A stretch of 10,039 bases of DNA from DASPKX01 sp035627835. Lineage in GTDB: Bacteria > Verrucomicrobiota > Verrucomicrobiia > Limisphaerales > SXQI01. Shown here piece after piece: positions 1 through 7,892 of the stretch. The position numbers and the translations under genes are program-made. The stretch spans positions 1 through 10,039 of the forward strand of contig DASPKX010000148.1 of NCBI GenBank assembly GCA_035627835.1. Reading direction: 5' to 3'. The notes beneath the pieces were generated by a model that searched no databases, was not told the origin of the DNA, and saw only the letters and a list, made by a program, of their open reading frames with translations. Each line of letters begins with the position of its first letter. The first letter of the stretch is position 1.

Positions 1-630
1 ATTATCATCATTCGCCATAGCGCCACTGGCGCGCCGCATTTTCTCACTCGTGTTCTAAACGCCCACATCGTGAACGCGGGCGATGGCGCTCACGAGCATC
101 CAACGCAGGCGTTGTTGGATGTCTTTACCATCCTGGAAAAAAAGGGCCGGATTGAAGGCCTGAATGTCACCATTCTGGGGGACATCCTCTACAGCCGGGT
201 GGCGCGCTCGAACATCTGGGCGCTAACGAAGTTAGGCGCGAAAGTGACTTTGTGCGGGCCCTCGACCTTGGTTCCAAGGGTCTTCGAGCAGATGGGTTGC
301 CACGTCACCTACGACATGCGCGAAGCGGTCGCGAACGCTGACGTCATTAATCTCCTGCGCATTCAGCACGAGCGGCAACGGAAGACGATGTTCCCAAGCC
401 TCGGCGAGTACACCAACCTCTTCGGCCTCAATAAAACTCGGGCAGGCTGGACGAAGCCGGACGTGACCATCATGCACCCTGGCCCCATTAATCGCGGAGT
501 GGAAATCGACAGCGAGGTTGCCGACTCGGAACGCTCGGTGATTCTTGAGCAGGTCACGAATGGCCTGGCCGTTCGGATGGCCGTGCTCTACCTCATCAAT
601 GGCGGACGCGGCGCCCCTGAGGTGGTTTAA
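1..630 (+). CDS. pyrB: Aspartate carbamoyltransferase catalytic chain, 5'-truncated by the window edge
   Basis: The enzyme condenses carbamoyl phosphate with L-aspartate to carbamoyl-aspartate, the committed step of cytoplasmic pyrimidine synthesis. Reading frame 1 is open from the first base, giving 209 visible residues against about 310 for the family, so roughly 100 N-terminal residues, including the S-T-R-T-R carbamoyl-phosphate loop, lie upstream. Visible signatures in order are RHSATGAP (residues 6-13), NAGDGAHEHPTQALLD (about 25-40, with the substrate-contacting His and Gln of HPTQ), GDILYSRVARSN (Arg of the GD..x.R.xxS motif), LLRIQHER (aspartate-binding Arg) and MHPGPINRGVEI near the C-terminus. 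An internal GTG at 70 would start in the middle of a conserved block and is not the gene start. All key visible residues are intact. No pyrC follows on this strand; the next gene is convergent and unrelated. Confidence 0.96.
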   Translation: MIIIRHSATGAPHFLTRVLNAHIVNAGDGAHEHPTQALLDVFTILEKKGRIEGLNVTILGDILYSRVARSNIWALTKLGAKVTLCGPSTLVPRVFEQMGCHVTYDMREAVANADVINLLRIQHERQRKTMFPSLGEYTNLFGLNKTRAGWTKPDVTIMHPGPINRGVEIDSEVADSERSVILEQVTNGLAVRMAVLYLINGGRGAPEVV

Positions 631-3267
631 TCAAGGGTGAACAATCAGGCGGTAGAACGTCTGCTTGTTGGTGGAGGTCACATCCACCGTGTTGGTCACC
701 TGCTGGACGGAGGCCGGGAAAGAAGCGGCTTGAAGCCATCCAATCGAACCGAGAGTTCCGAGCCGCTGCAAAGTGTAACTCTTGCCGGGCATCGCCTTAA
801 AACTCACCACTGAGCGACCGCCGCGCACGGAGCCTTCCAAACGCAGCACATCGGCCGCGCTTCGTGGGTTCGTGCCTGCGGCATATTCCTGCCAGTTTGG
901 AACACCGTCGGCGTCGGGGTCAGCGAAGTCCCCAGCGACCGTTTGATTGGTCTGCTCCTCCGAGGTGAAGTGGAGAGTCTTCCAGGCAGCCAATGGTGTA
1001 ATCGCTGTCTGCACCAGGCCGCTCCAGTTTGTTCCATTCTTGGCCCGGGCGGTGATGAGAAGCTCCTGGTTTAGAGCGAGGCCGCTGGAGAACGTGAGAG
1101 CCTTTGGCGAATTCGTGCCGGTGCGCGCGCGAGGATCGCTGCCGTCGAGCGTGTAAAGAACCTGGCCGCGTGGAGCTTGCATAACGAGCGAAACGCCCGC
1201 GCTTTCGTCGCCCTTGACGGAGAACGATGGTGGGAGCGTGTGCTGGTTATCGATCCAGTTGAAGCGGCCGGTAATCCAGCCCTTCATAAAGTTGATCTCT
1301 TCAGCGTAGGTCTTGCCGACGAACTTGTTCGGCCAAATGTAGCGACCGAGAGTCTTCCACTTAGCCTGGTCGCGGACCTGCGCTTCACTCAGCAGCGCAA
1401 CCCATGCATCGATCTGCGCGTGAATCTGTTCCGTGCGCCAATGTTCGCGGCGGTAGAACTGCCAGAGGTCTGTCATCCGCTGCTTGAACTCGCTGTCCAG
1501 CATGAGGCGCTTGAGCCATTCGCTCGCCCCGCCGGACTCGGGATAGTACCAACCATCCGTGAGCCAGCCGTTCAGATAATCGGCGTTCCCGAAACTCAAA
1601 TTGTAATCCCAGGCTGGACCCAGGCGCAGTTTTCCGTTGCGTGGCTTGTAGAGGAACGTGCTCAGGCGATAGCCATCAATGTTCCGCGCGGCTTCAACGA
1701 GCCAGAGATTGTCCACGAAGGAATCAACATCGATGTAGTTGTTGTACCCGGTGCGGAAGCTTGAGCTAAAGAGATTCGTCTCAAAGCCGTTGAGGTAAGT
1801 GCGAATCCAGGTTTTTTGGGCGGGGGTAGCATCTTCTTCTTCCGGCTCGACATAGGCCAAGGTGCCCGCGCGCGACAGGCTTAATCCACTTTCGCCTTCC
1901 CAGGTGTTCAGGCGGTCGATTTTGAGGATGTACCCACCGCTGATCTCCGGGAGCGAATTCATCGAGGGGAGCAGCTCATCAATATCCACGCGGTTTTCGT
2001 CCCGGCGAATGCGCTCGAGGAGGACATAAACGCCGACGTAGTCGGAGGCGGTCACCTTGTTGCCGGTGTCGACGTAAACCTCGATGAAGCGAGCGCGCGG
2101 CGCGTAGCGGCCGACTCGATTGCTCATCTCGTAAGCGAGCACGTCGCGCATCAAAGTTTTGTCCGTGTAAGGAGCGTAGAGAACCCAATCCGATTCCTCT
2201 GGGAGGCCAAGCAAAGAGACCTTCAAATCAGAGTCCTGCTCATCGTTGGTTTCGAACGCGTAAGATTTCTTGGGGAATTGAGTGGAGCTGGAGCCGCGAA
2301 TCGCCATGCGGGCGCGACCGCGATAGTTCGGCGCTTGGAGTAGGCTCGAGCGCGCCCCGTTCGTGTGGATAAGCGTTGCGTACGTCGTGATGCGGGTGTT
2401 CTCAGGAATCCCGCGGCCAAAACTGTTGACCACCAGGATTGGCAGATTGGAGGTGAAGTCGACGAGATCGGAACCGAGCAGGGTGTATGCTTCGGAACGG
2501 ACAGGGCTGGGCGCTTTGTCTGCTTCAAAGGCCCGCGCGCGAATGTAGCGCGAGTCAGTGACTGACAGCGGAGATGTGTAAGTGATGGCGTTTGTGATCG
2601 CTCCCGGGTCACGCCCGTCCAGCGTGTATTTAATGACTGCGTTAGGATTAGCGGAGGAAAGTGTGACGGTCAGATTATTCGTGTAAACGCCCCCTTTTTC
2701 AGAAAAGGAGACCGGCGCAGCAACAGCAGAAAATCCGGGGCCATTTGCCGCTCCGGGGGTCGGCTTATCGAAGTAACGCCATGCATCCCCGGCGACGGTT
2801 CCGTTAAAGGCGAGCCCGTAGGAGACATCTGGAACCTGCGCCGGGTAGCGGGGGGTAAAGATGGAGGTGGTGGTCCCGTCCGGTTTGGACAAAGCGAGGT
2901 ATTCGGAATCGTTCAGCGAAAAACTCGTGTGGAGAACCGCGCCTGGGGTGGTGCGGTTCTTGCCTGATGCATAAATGACAAGAAAGCCACGCGGGCCGAT
3001 GTTCGTGCTTGGGATCACCCATTTTGCGGGGCGGGTGGCGTCATCGGTCAGCCGCCAGCCATTCAGGTTAACCGGAAGGCCCGTTGTGTTATGGAGTTCG
3101 ATCCAGTCGGTGAATTCTAAATCGTTGTCACGATGCCCTTGGAAATTTTGGGCGTTAAACTCAGAGATGATGACCTGCGCATGAGCGCTGCTGAAGGCGA
3201 GCAGCAAGCAAAAGAGTGCGGCGGCTGAAGACGAGCGGGTTTTCACGGCTAAAGGGTGGCTCACCAT
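631..3267 (-). CDS. Secreted CotH kinase family protein with lamin-tail and chitobiase-like domains
   Basis: This 878-residue protein is probably exported. It has a signal peptide (basic stretch, hydrophobic 15-27, likely cleavage after AHA at 30). A lamin-tail-like beta domain follows at about 31-165 (IISEFNA...DWIELHN). Next is a chitobiase/hexosaminidase C-terminal-like module at 185-263 (YTLDGRDPG), then the CotH domain at about 275-675. A second chitobiase-like module lies at 685-755 (YTLDGSDP). A calcium-loop motif DPDADGVPNWQE sits at 783-794, and a terminal beta module ends in FYRLIVHP. CotH proteins are atypical protein kinases, known from Bacillus spore coats. Candidate active-site residues are Lys334/335 in FPKKSYAFE, Asp531 in NIDGYR and Asp554 in PAWDYN; the last two are 23 apart, the spacing I recall for the catalytic and metal aspartates. 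The substrate is unknown; in non-sporulating bacteria these are usually unstudied surface proteins. The ATG at 3265-3267 has only a weak AGG upstream. The gene lies 30 bp after the YihY gene. Confidence 0.9.
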   Translation of the reverse strand: MVSHPLAVKTRSSSAAALFCLLLAFSSAHAQVIISEFNAQNFQGHRDNDLEFTDWIELHNTTGLPVNLNGWRLTDDATRPAKWVIPSTNIGPRGFLVIYASGKNRTTPGAVLHTSFSLNDSEYLALSKPDGTTTSIFTPRYPAQVPDVSYGLAFNGTVAGDAWRYFDKPTPGAANGPGFSAVAAPVSFSEKGGVYTNNLTVTLSSANPNAVIKYTLDGRDPGAITNAITYTSPLSVTDSRYIRARAFEADKAPSPVRSEAYTLLGSDLVDFTSNLPILVVNSFGRGIPENTRITTYATLIHTNGARSSLLQAPNYRGRARMAIRGSSSTQFPKKSYAFETNDEQDSDLKVSLLGLPEESDWVLYAPYTDKTLMRDVLAYEMSNRVGRYAPRARFIEVYVDTGNKVTASDYVGVYVLLERIRRDENRVDIDELLPSMNSLPEISGGYILKIDRLNTWEGESGLSLSRAGTLAYVEPEEEDATPAQKTWIRTYLNGFETNLFSSSFRTGYNNYIDVDSFVDNLWLVEAARNIDGYRLSTFLYKPRNGKLRLGPAWDYNLSFGNADYLNGWLTDGWYYPESGGASEWLKRLMLDSEFKQRMTDLWQFYRREHWRTEQIHAQIDAWVALLSEAQVRDQAKWKTLGRYIWPNKFVGKTYAEEINFMKGWITGRFNWIDNQHTLPPSFSVKGDESAGVSLVMQAPRGQVLYTLDGSDPRARTGTNSPKALTFSSGLALNQELLITARAKNGTNWSGLVQTAITPLAAWKTLHFTSEEQTNQTVAGDFADPDADGVPNWQEYAAGTNPRSAADVLRLEGSVRGGRSVVSFKAMPGKSYTLQRLGTLGSIGWLQAASFPASVQQVTNTVDVTSTNKQTFYRLIVHP

Positions 3268-3297
3268 ACAAGAGCCTGGAGCTGGGCGCCAATGAAT

Positions 3298-4716
3298 CTA
3301 TTCGTTGTTTTTGTCGGCCGAGGTGTGCCGCAGGAGAAGAGATTTCTCAGCGAGTTCCTGGATCGTCATGGCTGAGGCGGTGTTTCGCTCCGCTTCGGAC
3401 ACCCTGGAAAACTGGTCACGAAGGAACTCTCGGGTGGCGTCTTCGTGGGTGGAGAGATCATTCCCAGCTCCAGCCCGGAGGGCATCGAGAACATCCGCTA
3501 TCGTGATGTCGGTGAGCGGACGGGCGGGAGCGTAGCCCGTTTCATCGCCCTGCACCTCGATCACGAGCCGGGCGCAGCCCATGCAAGAAAGCAGTTGGCA
3601 GGAAAGCTGGGAGGGAACACCCAATTTCAGGGACATATCGGCGCGTGTCGGTGGTTTTTCACCCATCAGGAAGCGTTCGGCGATGAAGAGCATCAGCCGG
3701 AGCGCGCCGAATTCCCTGCCGCGCTGATTAATGCTTTCGGCCTGCCGTTCCTCTGCGTAAACGCGGCGATTTTGAAAAGCATAGGCGACCTGAGCGCCGA
3801 GCAGGACAATGAGCCAACTGAAATAAAGGCCCAGGAGGAAGATGGGAACGATGCTGATGCTGCCGTAAATCTTGCTGTAGGTCACAATGCGGGAGGCGTA
3901 AAACGCGCTCGCCATATTGTTGAGTTGCCAGAGAAGCCCCCCCACCAGGCCGCCAACCAACGCGGGCATAAATCGAACTTTGGTGTTGGGGATTTGTTTG
4001 TAGAAGGCGGTGAAAGCGAGGGTGATGATGGTGAAGGGGAGCACCATCGTGATCAGCGCTTCCAAGCCTGGTATCACGGACAATGCTTTGCGCGTCGTCG
4101 TAAAGCGAGGCCCGGCCGCCAAGCCGAGGGCAGAGATCAGGAGGACGGGGCCAAGGGTCAGAGTTGCCCAATAATGAACGATTCTGGAAAGCCACGCGCG
4201 ACCGCGAGTGACACCCCAGATATCGTTAAAGGTGGCCTCGATGGTGCTCAGGAGCGAAATTCCAACGAAAACGAGCATGAGGCCCGCTGTGGCGCCGAGG
4301 GCACCGCTGTTCACGTTGCCGATATAGGTCTTGATCTGCTCGACTGTTTGGTAGCGCGCGATGGAGCGCTCTTCTTCATCATGAATCAGGTCGAGCTGCG
4401 GTGCGACCGTTCTGACGAGCCTGTCGAGCAAGTCATCCACCCGCTCACCTCCTTGAGCGCCTGCAAAGGCGGCGGTTGAGATGCTCACCACCAGGGCAAG
4501 GAGCGGAATCAAGGCGAGCAGCGTGGTGTAGGCGAGCGCGGAGGCGCGGACGGGGCCGCGATTCTTGGAGAAGCTGATCCAAACAAGAGCCCAGAAGCGA
4601 GCGAAGCGGCGCCACTTTGAGGAATGCGGCTGCTCGTCCACCTTGGCGGCGTCCTTAATGAACTCCTGAGCTTCGTGCTGAAAGCGCTTCAGCTTAGCGA
4701 GCGACACGCGAGCCAT
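3298..4716 (-). CDS. YihY/BrkB family inner-membrane protein with C-terminal winged-helix-like extension
   Basis: The product is a 472-residue integral membrane protein of the YihY/BrkB family. This family was once mis-assigned as RNase BN and has no settled biochemical role. The family signature appears as ASALAYTTLLALIPLLAL (59-76), followed by about six membrane segments near 60-82, 140-165, 180-201, 225-240, 250-272 and 287-313. FNDIWGV (163-169), GGLLWQLNN (259-267) and IYGSISIVPIFLLGLYFSW (283-301) are typical conserved stretches. After the last helix, a soluble region (about 330-460) begins GREFGALRLMLFIAERFL and resembles a winged-helix domain as found in some long YihY proteins. The frame stays open to an ATG at 4860, but the extra 48 residues look non-coding and overlap the divergent gene's leader. 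The ATG at 4714-4716 is preferred because AGGAG lies just upstream and family-like sequence begins soon after. The function, possibly envelope-related, is unknown. Confidence 0.88.
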   Translation of the reverse strand: MARVSLAKLKRFQHEAQEFIKDAAKVDEQPHSSKWRRFARFWALVWISFSKNRGPVRASALAYTTLLALIPLLALVVSISTAAFAGAQGGERVDDLLDRLVRTVAPQLDLIHDEEERSIARYQTVEQIKTYIGNVNSGALGATAGLMLVFVGISLLSTIEATFNDIWGVTRGRAWLSRIVHYWATLTLGPVLLISALGLAAGPRFTTTRKALSVIPGLEALITMVLPFTIITLAFTAFYKQIPNTKVRFMPALVGGLVGGLLWQLNNMASAFYASRIVTYSKIYGSISIVPIFLLGLYFSWLIVLLGAQVAYAFQNRRVYAEERQAESINQRGREFGALRLMLFIAERFLMGEKPPTRADMSLKLGVPSQLSCQLLSCMGCARLVIEVQGDETGYAPARPLTDITIADVLDALRAGAGNDLSTHEDATREFLRDQFSRVSEAERNTASAMTIQELAEKSLLLRHTSADKNNE

Positions 4717-4718
4717 AT

Positions 4719-4723
4719 CTCCT
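4719..4723 (-). promoter_or_regulatory. Shine-Dalgarno for the YihY gene
   Basis: On the minus strand the bases before the ATG read GCAGGAGAT-ATG. AGGAG ends only 2 nt before the start codon, which is closer than usual, but it is the best ribosome-binding site near any candidate start. It decides the start at 4716 over the longer ATG at 4860. Confidence 0.5.
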
Positions 4724-4729
4724 GCGAGC

Positions 4730-4758
4730 AGAGTACGGGGCACAAGGCAGTGCGTCAA
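4730..4758 (-). promoter_or_regulatory. Putative sigma70-type promoter for the YihY-CotH block
   Basis: On the minus strand, TTGACG (4753-4758) is separated by exactly 17 nt from TACTCT (4730-4735). The -35 hexamer matches the consensus at five of six positions. The -10 hexamer matches at three, including the important T1, A2 and T6. Transcription would start near 4723, leaving a leader of only about 7 nt before the ATG at 4716, so the Shine-Dalgarno would sit at the very 5' end. It is a prediction by eye; the short leader is a reason for caution. Confidence 0.35.
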
Positions 4759-4833
4759 CGCGCGCGCAGGGAACCGCCCTGGTGAACAGCGGCATGAGCC
4801 TGTTGTCTGAATGACGTGCAGCACAGTCTTCGC

Positions 4834-4870
4834 TTGCGCGGTGGGGAGCAATCCCGCCAAACTGGCGCAA
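4834..4870 (+). promoter_or_regulatory. Compound hairpin in the leader of the glycan gene cluster
   Basis: The outer arms TTGCGC (4834-4839) and GCGCAA (4865-4870) are perfect inverted complements. Between them GGTGGG (4840-4845) can pair with CCCGCC (4853-4858) through one T-G wobble and a 7-nt loop; bases 4859-4864 would bulge. A competing simple inverted repeat, CGCCA-aac-TGGCG (4855-4867), overlaps the right arm. The structure ends 8 nt before the ATG at 4879, and no Shine-Dalgarno is visible there. It could be an mRNA element affecting translation of the first gene, or the inverted repeat could be a protein-binding site. No known riboswitch class is recognised. Confidence 0.3.
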
Positions 4871-4878
4871 CCTCAACT

Positions 4879-7800
4879 ATGCAAGAAGAGCAGCGTACCA
4901 CGCCTCGAGCGACCCTCCCGTTCGCGATCGGCATCGCCGTTCTGGCGCTTTACCTGATCACCCTCAACCAATGGGTAAGCGTGCGGAGCCTTGGGCTTGT
5001 CTCCAAGGTGACGGGTTGGGATTGGACGCCGATAACAGCGGCTCCGCTTTTCCACCTGCTGACCTGGCCCCTGCGGTTGCTGCCCGGAGGGGCTCAACCG
5101 ATTGCCTTAAACATTTTTTCGGCGCTTTGCGGGGCGGTTGCTGTTGGGCTGCTGGCTCGGTCCATACAACTTCTGCCGCACGATCGGACACACGACCAAC
5201 GCCTGCGGGAGCGGAGTGAGTTTTCCCTGCTGAGCATTCGTTTTGCCTGGCTGCCGGTGGTTCTGGGAGCGGCGGTGTTCGGGCTGGAGCTTACGATGTG
5301 GGAGCATTCGACCGCGGCGACAGGGGAGTCCCTCGACGTGCTCCTATTGGGCGTAAGCATCTGGTGCCTGCTGGAATACAGAATCTCGCTGAACGAGAAG
5401 TGGTTGACGTGGATGGCGTTTATTTACGGGTTGGGGGTCACAAACAATTGGGCGATGATCGGCCTGTTTCCATTCGCGCTCGGAGCGATCATCTGGATCA
5501 AAGGGCTGGGCTTTTTCAACAGCCGCTTCATTTTGAAGCTAATGGGGGCTGGGGTGGCTGGGCTGTTGTTGTACTTCTTTTTGCCCATCGTCTGGGTATT
5601 GCAAAAAGATGCGTCGATGACGTTCTGGGAGGTGCTCCGGTCGATCATGGCAACGCAGAAGATGTATCTGGCAGACACCCCGCCGCTCCGGGTGCGCGCC
5701 CTGGTGCTGGGGCTGACATCGCTGCTGCCGGTGATCATCATGGGAATTCGGTGGCCGACGACGGTGGGTGACACGAGCAAAGCCGGCGCGGTGCTCACGC
5801 ACTTCTTCATTCGAGTGATTCATTTTGTGTTCTTCGGCATCTGCCTGGCAATGGCATTGAACCTGAAGTTCAGCCCGCGGGAGCTGGGGTTCGGGCTGCC
5901 GTTCCTGAGCTTCTACTACCTTGGCGCGCTCGCGTTGGGCTACTACGCGGGGTTCCTGTTGCTGGTCCATCGGCCAGCTCCGAAAAAGGGGCCGAAACGG
6001 AGTTCAGCCGGGGAGGCGCTCTATCCGGTCGCCCACGCTTTGGTCTGGGCGGCATTGATCGCGATGCCTGCCTATCTGGTTTACAAGAATCTGCCCGAAG
6101 TGCGGGCTAATAATGGGAAGACGTTAAAGGAGCTATTTGCGCTGACGGCTGCCAAGCTGCCGAAAACTCCTGCGGCCTTGCTGGGGGAAGACTCCTTTCA
6201 GTTGCAGGCGCTGCAGGCGTATCTGGCGACAACAAAAAGCGATCCAGGGCATGTGTTTGTGAACACCCGGCTGCTGTCCATTGCGGGATACCAGGAGCGC
6301 CTGGTGCGGCGGCATGGAAATCTTTGGCCAAAGCCACAGGAAGAAACGGTGCCAGGGGCCTCATACTCGCCCCTTACGCTGGCCAACCAGGTGTATTCGC
6401 TTTCCTCGAGCAACAAGCTGTACTACCTCAATCCGAGTTTCGGATACTTTTTTGAGGACAATTATCTGATTCCCCGAGGATTGGTTTATGAGCTGAAGCC
6501 ATATCCGGCTGGGGCGATATTCCCCCCTGCGCCCAACGCTGAATTGATCGCGGAGAATGAATCGTTTTGGCAGAAGGCCCTCGCGCTGGCGCCGAGCATT
6601 GAAAGCCACCGTGGAGCCGGCGACGCGGCCTATGCTGGAATGGCTTTGGCGCGGGCACTGAACTATTGGGGGAGGGAATTGAACCACAACGGCAGGAGGG
6701 AAGCGGCATTGGCGGCGTATGAAAAGGCGAGCCTGCTCAACACGAACAACGTGCCTGCGCGAGTGAACTTTGAATTCGCCAGCCTGCGGGCCGGGCGCAA
6801 AGTCGAGGAAACGACGAAGGAGACCGATTTGTATGGCGGGCACCGCACCCTGGACATGTTGATGCTGCAAAGCGGGCCCTACGATCACCCGCAACGCAGC
6901 TTCGCAGTGGCGGAGAGCTTTTTGCAGCAACGGATGGCGCGGCAGGCCGCCAGCATTTACCGGCAGGTGGCGGAGCTGGATCCCGGGCATTACGAAGCGC
7001 GGATGGCGCTGGCGGGAGCATACCTGCACCTGGGCCAAGCGGATCTCGCGTTGGAAACGGTGAAAACACTTCGCGGGCATGATGCGGCGAAGACCAACCA
7101 ACTGAAGCTGGTTGCGCTGGAGGCGAGCGCGTTCGCGGCCAAGAGGGATTTCGCTAGCGCTGAGCGCGCACTGATGGGCGAGCAGGCAAAGAACCCGAAA
7201 GAAATTGAGGCGCTTGGCATCCTGACAGAACTCTATCGCTCCACCGGGCAAACCGAAAAAGCGCTCGAGGCGGTGGAAAGACAGATTAAAGCGCGCCCGG
7301 ACATTCTCCCGCTGCGTTTCCAGCGCGCGGAGTTTTTAGTCGCTCTAAAGCGGTATGACGAAGCGCGCAAAGATCTCGACATCATCCTGCAGGCGGCGCC
7401 GAAGGATGTGACCGCGTGGCTTCAGCACGCATTCATCTCCATTCAAACGCAGCAATATGAGCGCGCGTTAAAAGAAGTTGAGAAAGCGTTGCAGGAAAAA
7501 CCGCGCCACCCTCAGGCCCTCACGTACAAAGGGCTGGCTCATTTCCATCTCCAGAAACATCCTGAGGCTTTGCGTGCGTTCGACCAAGTGATTGAGGAGA
7601 ATCCGGAAGATATCATTGCGCTGCGAAACCGGGCGTTGACGCATCTGCGTTTGAAGAACTTTGACATGGCGCGCGACGATTACGAGACGCTGTTGAAGAT
7701 GATGCCGAGGTCACCCGCCGTTTACTATGGCTTGGGAGAAGTTGCGTACCAACAGAAGGATCGCGCTGAAGCCCTGAAAAATTATGAGCTGTACCTGAAA

Positions 7801-7887
7801 ACCCTCGGGAACGGAACCCTTGACGGCGAACTGCAAAAGGAGAAGGAAAGCGTCGAGAGCCGCATTGCTGAGCTGAAGGGCAAGTAG
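4879..7887 (+). CDS. DUF2723-like polytopic membrane protein (GT-C type) with C-terminal TPR array
   Basis: The 1002-residue protein has about ten hydrophobic segments in its first 402 residues (starting 12-30, 75-97, 122-140 and ending 385-402). A non-TPR soluble region runs from about 403 to 590 and TPR repeats fill about 590-980. The membrane half resembles DUF2723 proteins, which are placed with GT-C glycosyltransferases using polyprenyl-linked sugars: APLFHLLTWPLRLLP (55-69), ALNIFSALCGAVAVGLLAR (76-94), MWEHSTAATGESLDVLLL (140-157) and FIYGLGVTNNWAMIG (181-195). The usual D-x-G-E stretch in the first external loop is not seen, so activity is unproven. Six TPR units start at Pro773, 807, 841, 875, 909 and 943, exactly 34 residues apart; earlier, more diverged units begin near 590. 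The ATG at 4879 is chosen over a GTG at 4816, whose extra 21 residues are not family-like. It heads an operon with the two glycan genes downstream. Membrane function, donor and acceptor are inferred only. Confidence 0.82.
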   Translation: MQEEQRTTPRATLPFAIGIAVLALYLITLNQWVSVRSLGLVSKVTGWDWTPITAAPLFHLLTWPLRLLPGGAQPIALNIFSALCGAVAVGLLARSIQLLPHDRTHDQRLRERSEFSLLSIRFAWLPVVLGAAVFGLELTMWEHSTAATGESLDVLLLGVSIWCLLEYRISLNEKWLTWMAFIYGLGVTNNWAMIGLFPFALGAIIWIKGLGFFNSRFILKLMGAGVAGLLLYFFLPIVWVLQKDASMTFWEVLRSIMATQKMYLADTPPLRVRALVLGLTSLLPVIIMGIRWPTTVGDTSKAGAVLTHFFIRVIHFVFFGICLAMALNLKFSPRELGFGLPFLSFYYLGALALGYYAGFLLLVHRPAPKKGPKRSSAGEALYPVAHALVWAALIAMPAYLVYKNLPEVRANNGKTLKELFALTAAKLPKTPAALLGEDSFQLQALQAYLATTKSDPGHVFVNTRLLSIAGYQERLVRRHGNLWPKPQEETVPGASYSPLTLANQVYSLSSSNKLYYLNPSFGYFFEDNYLIPRGLVYELKPYPAGAIFPPAPNAELIAENESFWQKALALAPSIESHRGAGDAAYAGMALARALNYWGRELNHNGRREAALAAYEKASLLNTNNVPARVNFEFASLRAGRKVEETTKETDLYGGHRTLDMLMLQSGPYDHPQRSFAVAESFLQQRMARQAASIYRQVAELDPGHYEARMALAGAYLHLGQADLALETVKTLRGHDAAKTNQLKLVALEASAFAAKRDFASAERALMGEQAKNPKEIEALGILTELYRSTGQTEKALEAVERQIKARPDILPLRFQRAEFLVALKRYDEARKDLDIILQAAPKDVTAWLQHAFISIQTQQYERALKEVEKALQEKPRHPQALTYKGLAHFHLQKHPEALRAFDQVIEENPEDIIALRNRALTHLRLKNFDMARDDYETLLKMMPRSPAVYYGLGEVAYQQKDRAEALKNYELYLKTLGNGTLDGELQKEKESVESRIAELKGK
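7195..7806 (+). repeat. Six tandem 34-residue TPR units within the DUF2723-like gene
   Basis: Each 102-bp unit encodes a proline at the repeat boundary followed by a helix pair with the TPR pattern of small and aromatic residues (for example the TGQTEKALEAV, LKRYDEARKDL and QKHPEALRAF turns). The spacing is exact, with no insertions across all six units. DNA identity between units is low, so this is a protein-level repeat rather than a recent DNA duplication. Confidence 0.85.
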
Positions 7888-7892
7888 GCGGC

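Noticed and set aside
3445..4479. A 344-residue plus-strand open frame opposite the YihY gene
   Set aside because: Its translation is rich in Gly, Glu, Arg and His with no recognisable motif. It lies fully antisense to a gene with clear family sequence, so it is a shadow frame of GC-rich coding DNA.
4717..4860. Longer YihY protein starting at the ATG at 4860
   Set aside because: The extra 48 residues (Cys-, Arg- and Pro-rich) are unlike the family, would overlap the leader of the divergent gene, and a better ribosome-binding site exists at the ATG at 4716.
4816..4878. GTG start at 4816 for the DUF2723-like protein
   Set aside because: It adds 21 residues (MQHSLRLRGGEQSRQ and so on) that look like translated leader and would cover the hairpin. 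The ATG at 4879 starts just before the first membrane helix. The choice is not certain, since neither start has a good Shine-Dalgarno.
6361..7251. A 296-residue minus-strand open frame within the DUF2723-TPR gene
   Set aside because: It is low in recognisable motifs and entirely antisense to a well-supported gene; third-position GC bias explains the lack of stops.
7195..7806. Tandem DNA repeat from recent duplication
   Set aside because: The 102-bp periodicity is visible only in the protein; the nucleotide sequences of the units differ strongly, so it is an old TPR array rather than a DNA repeat.
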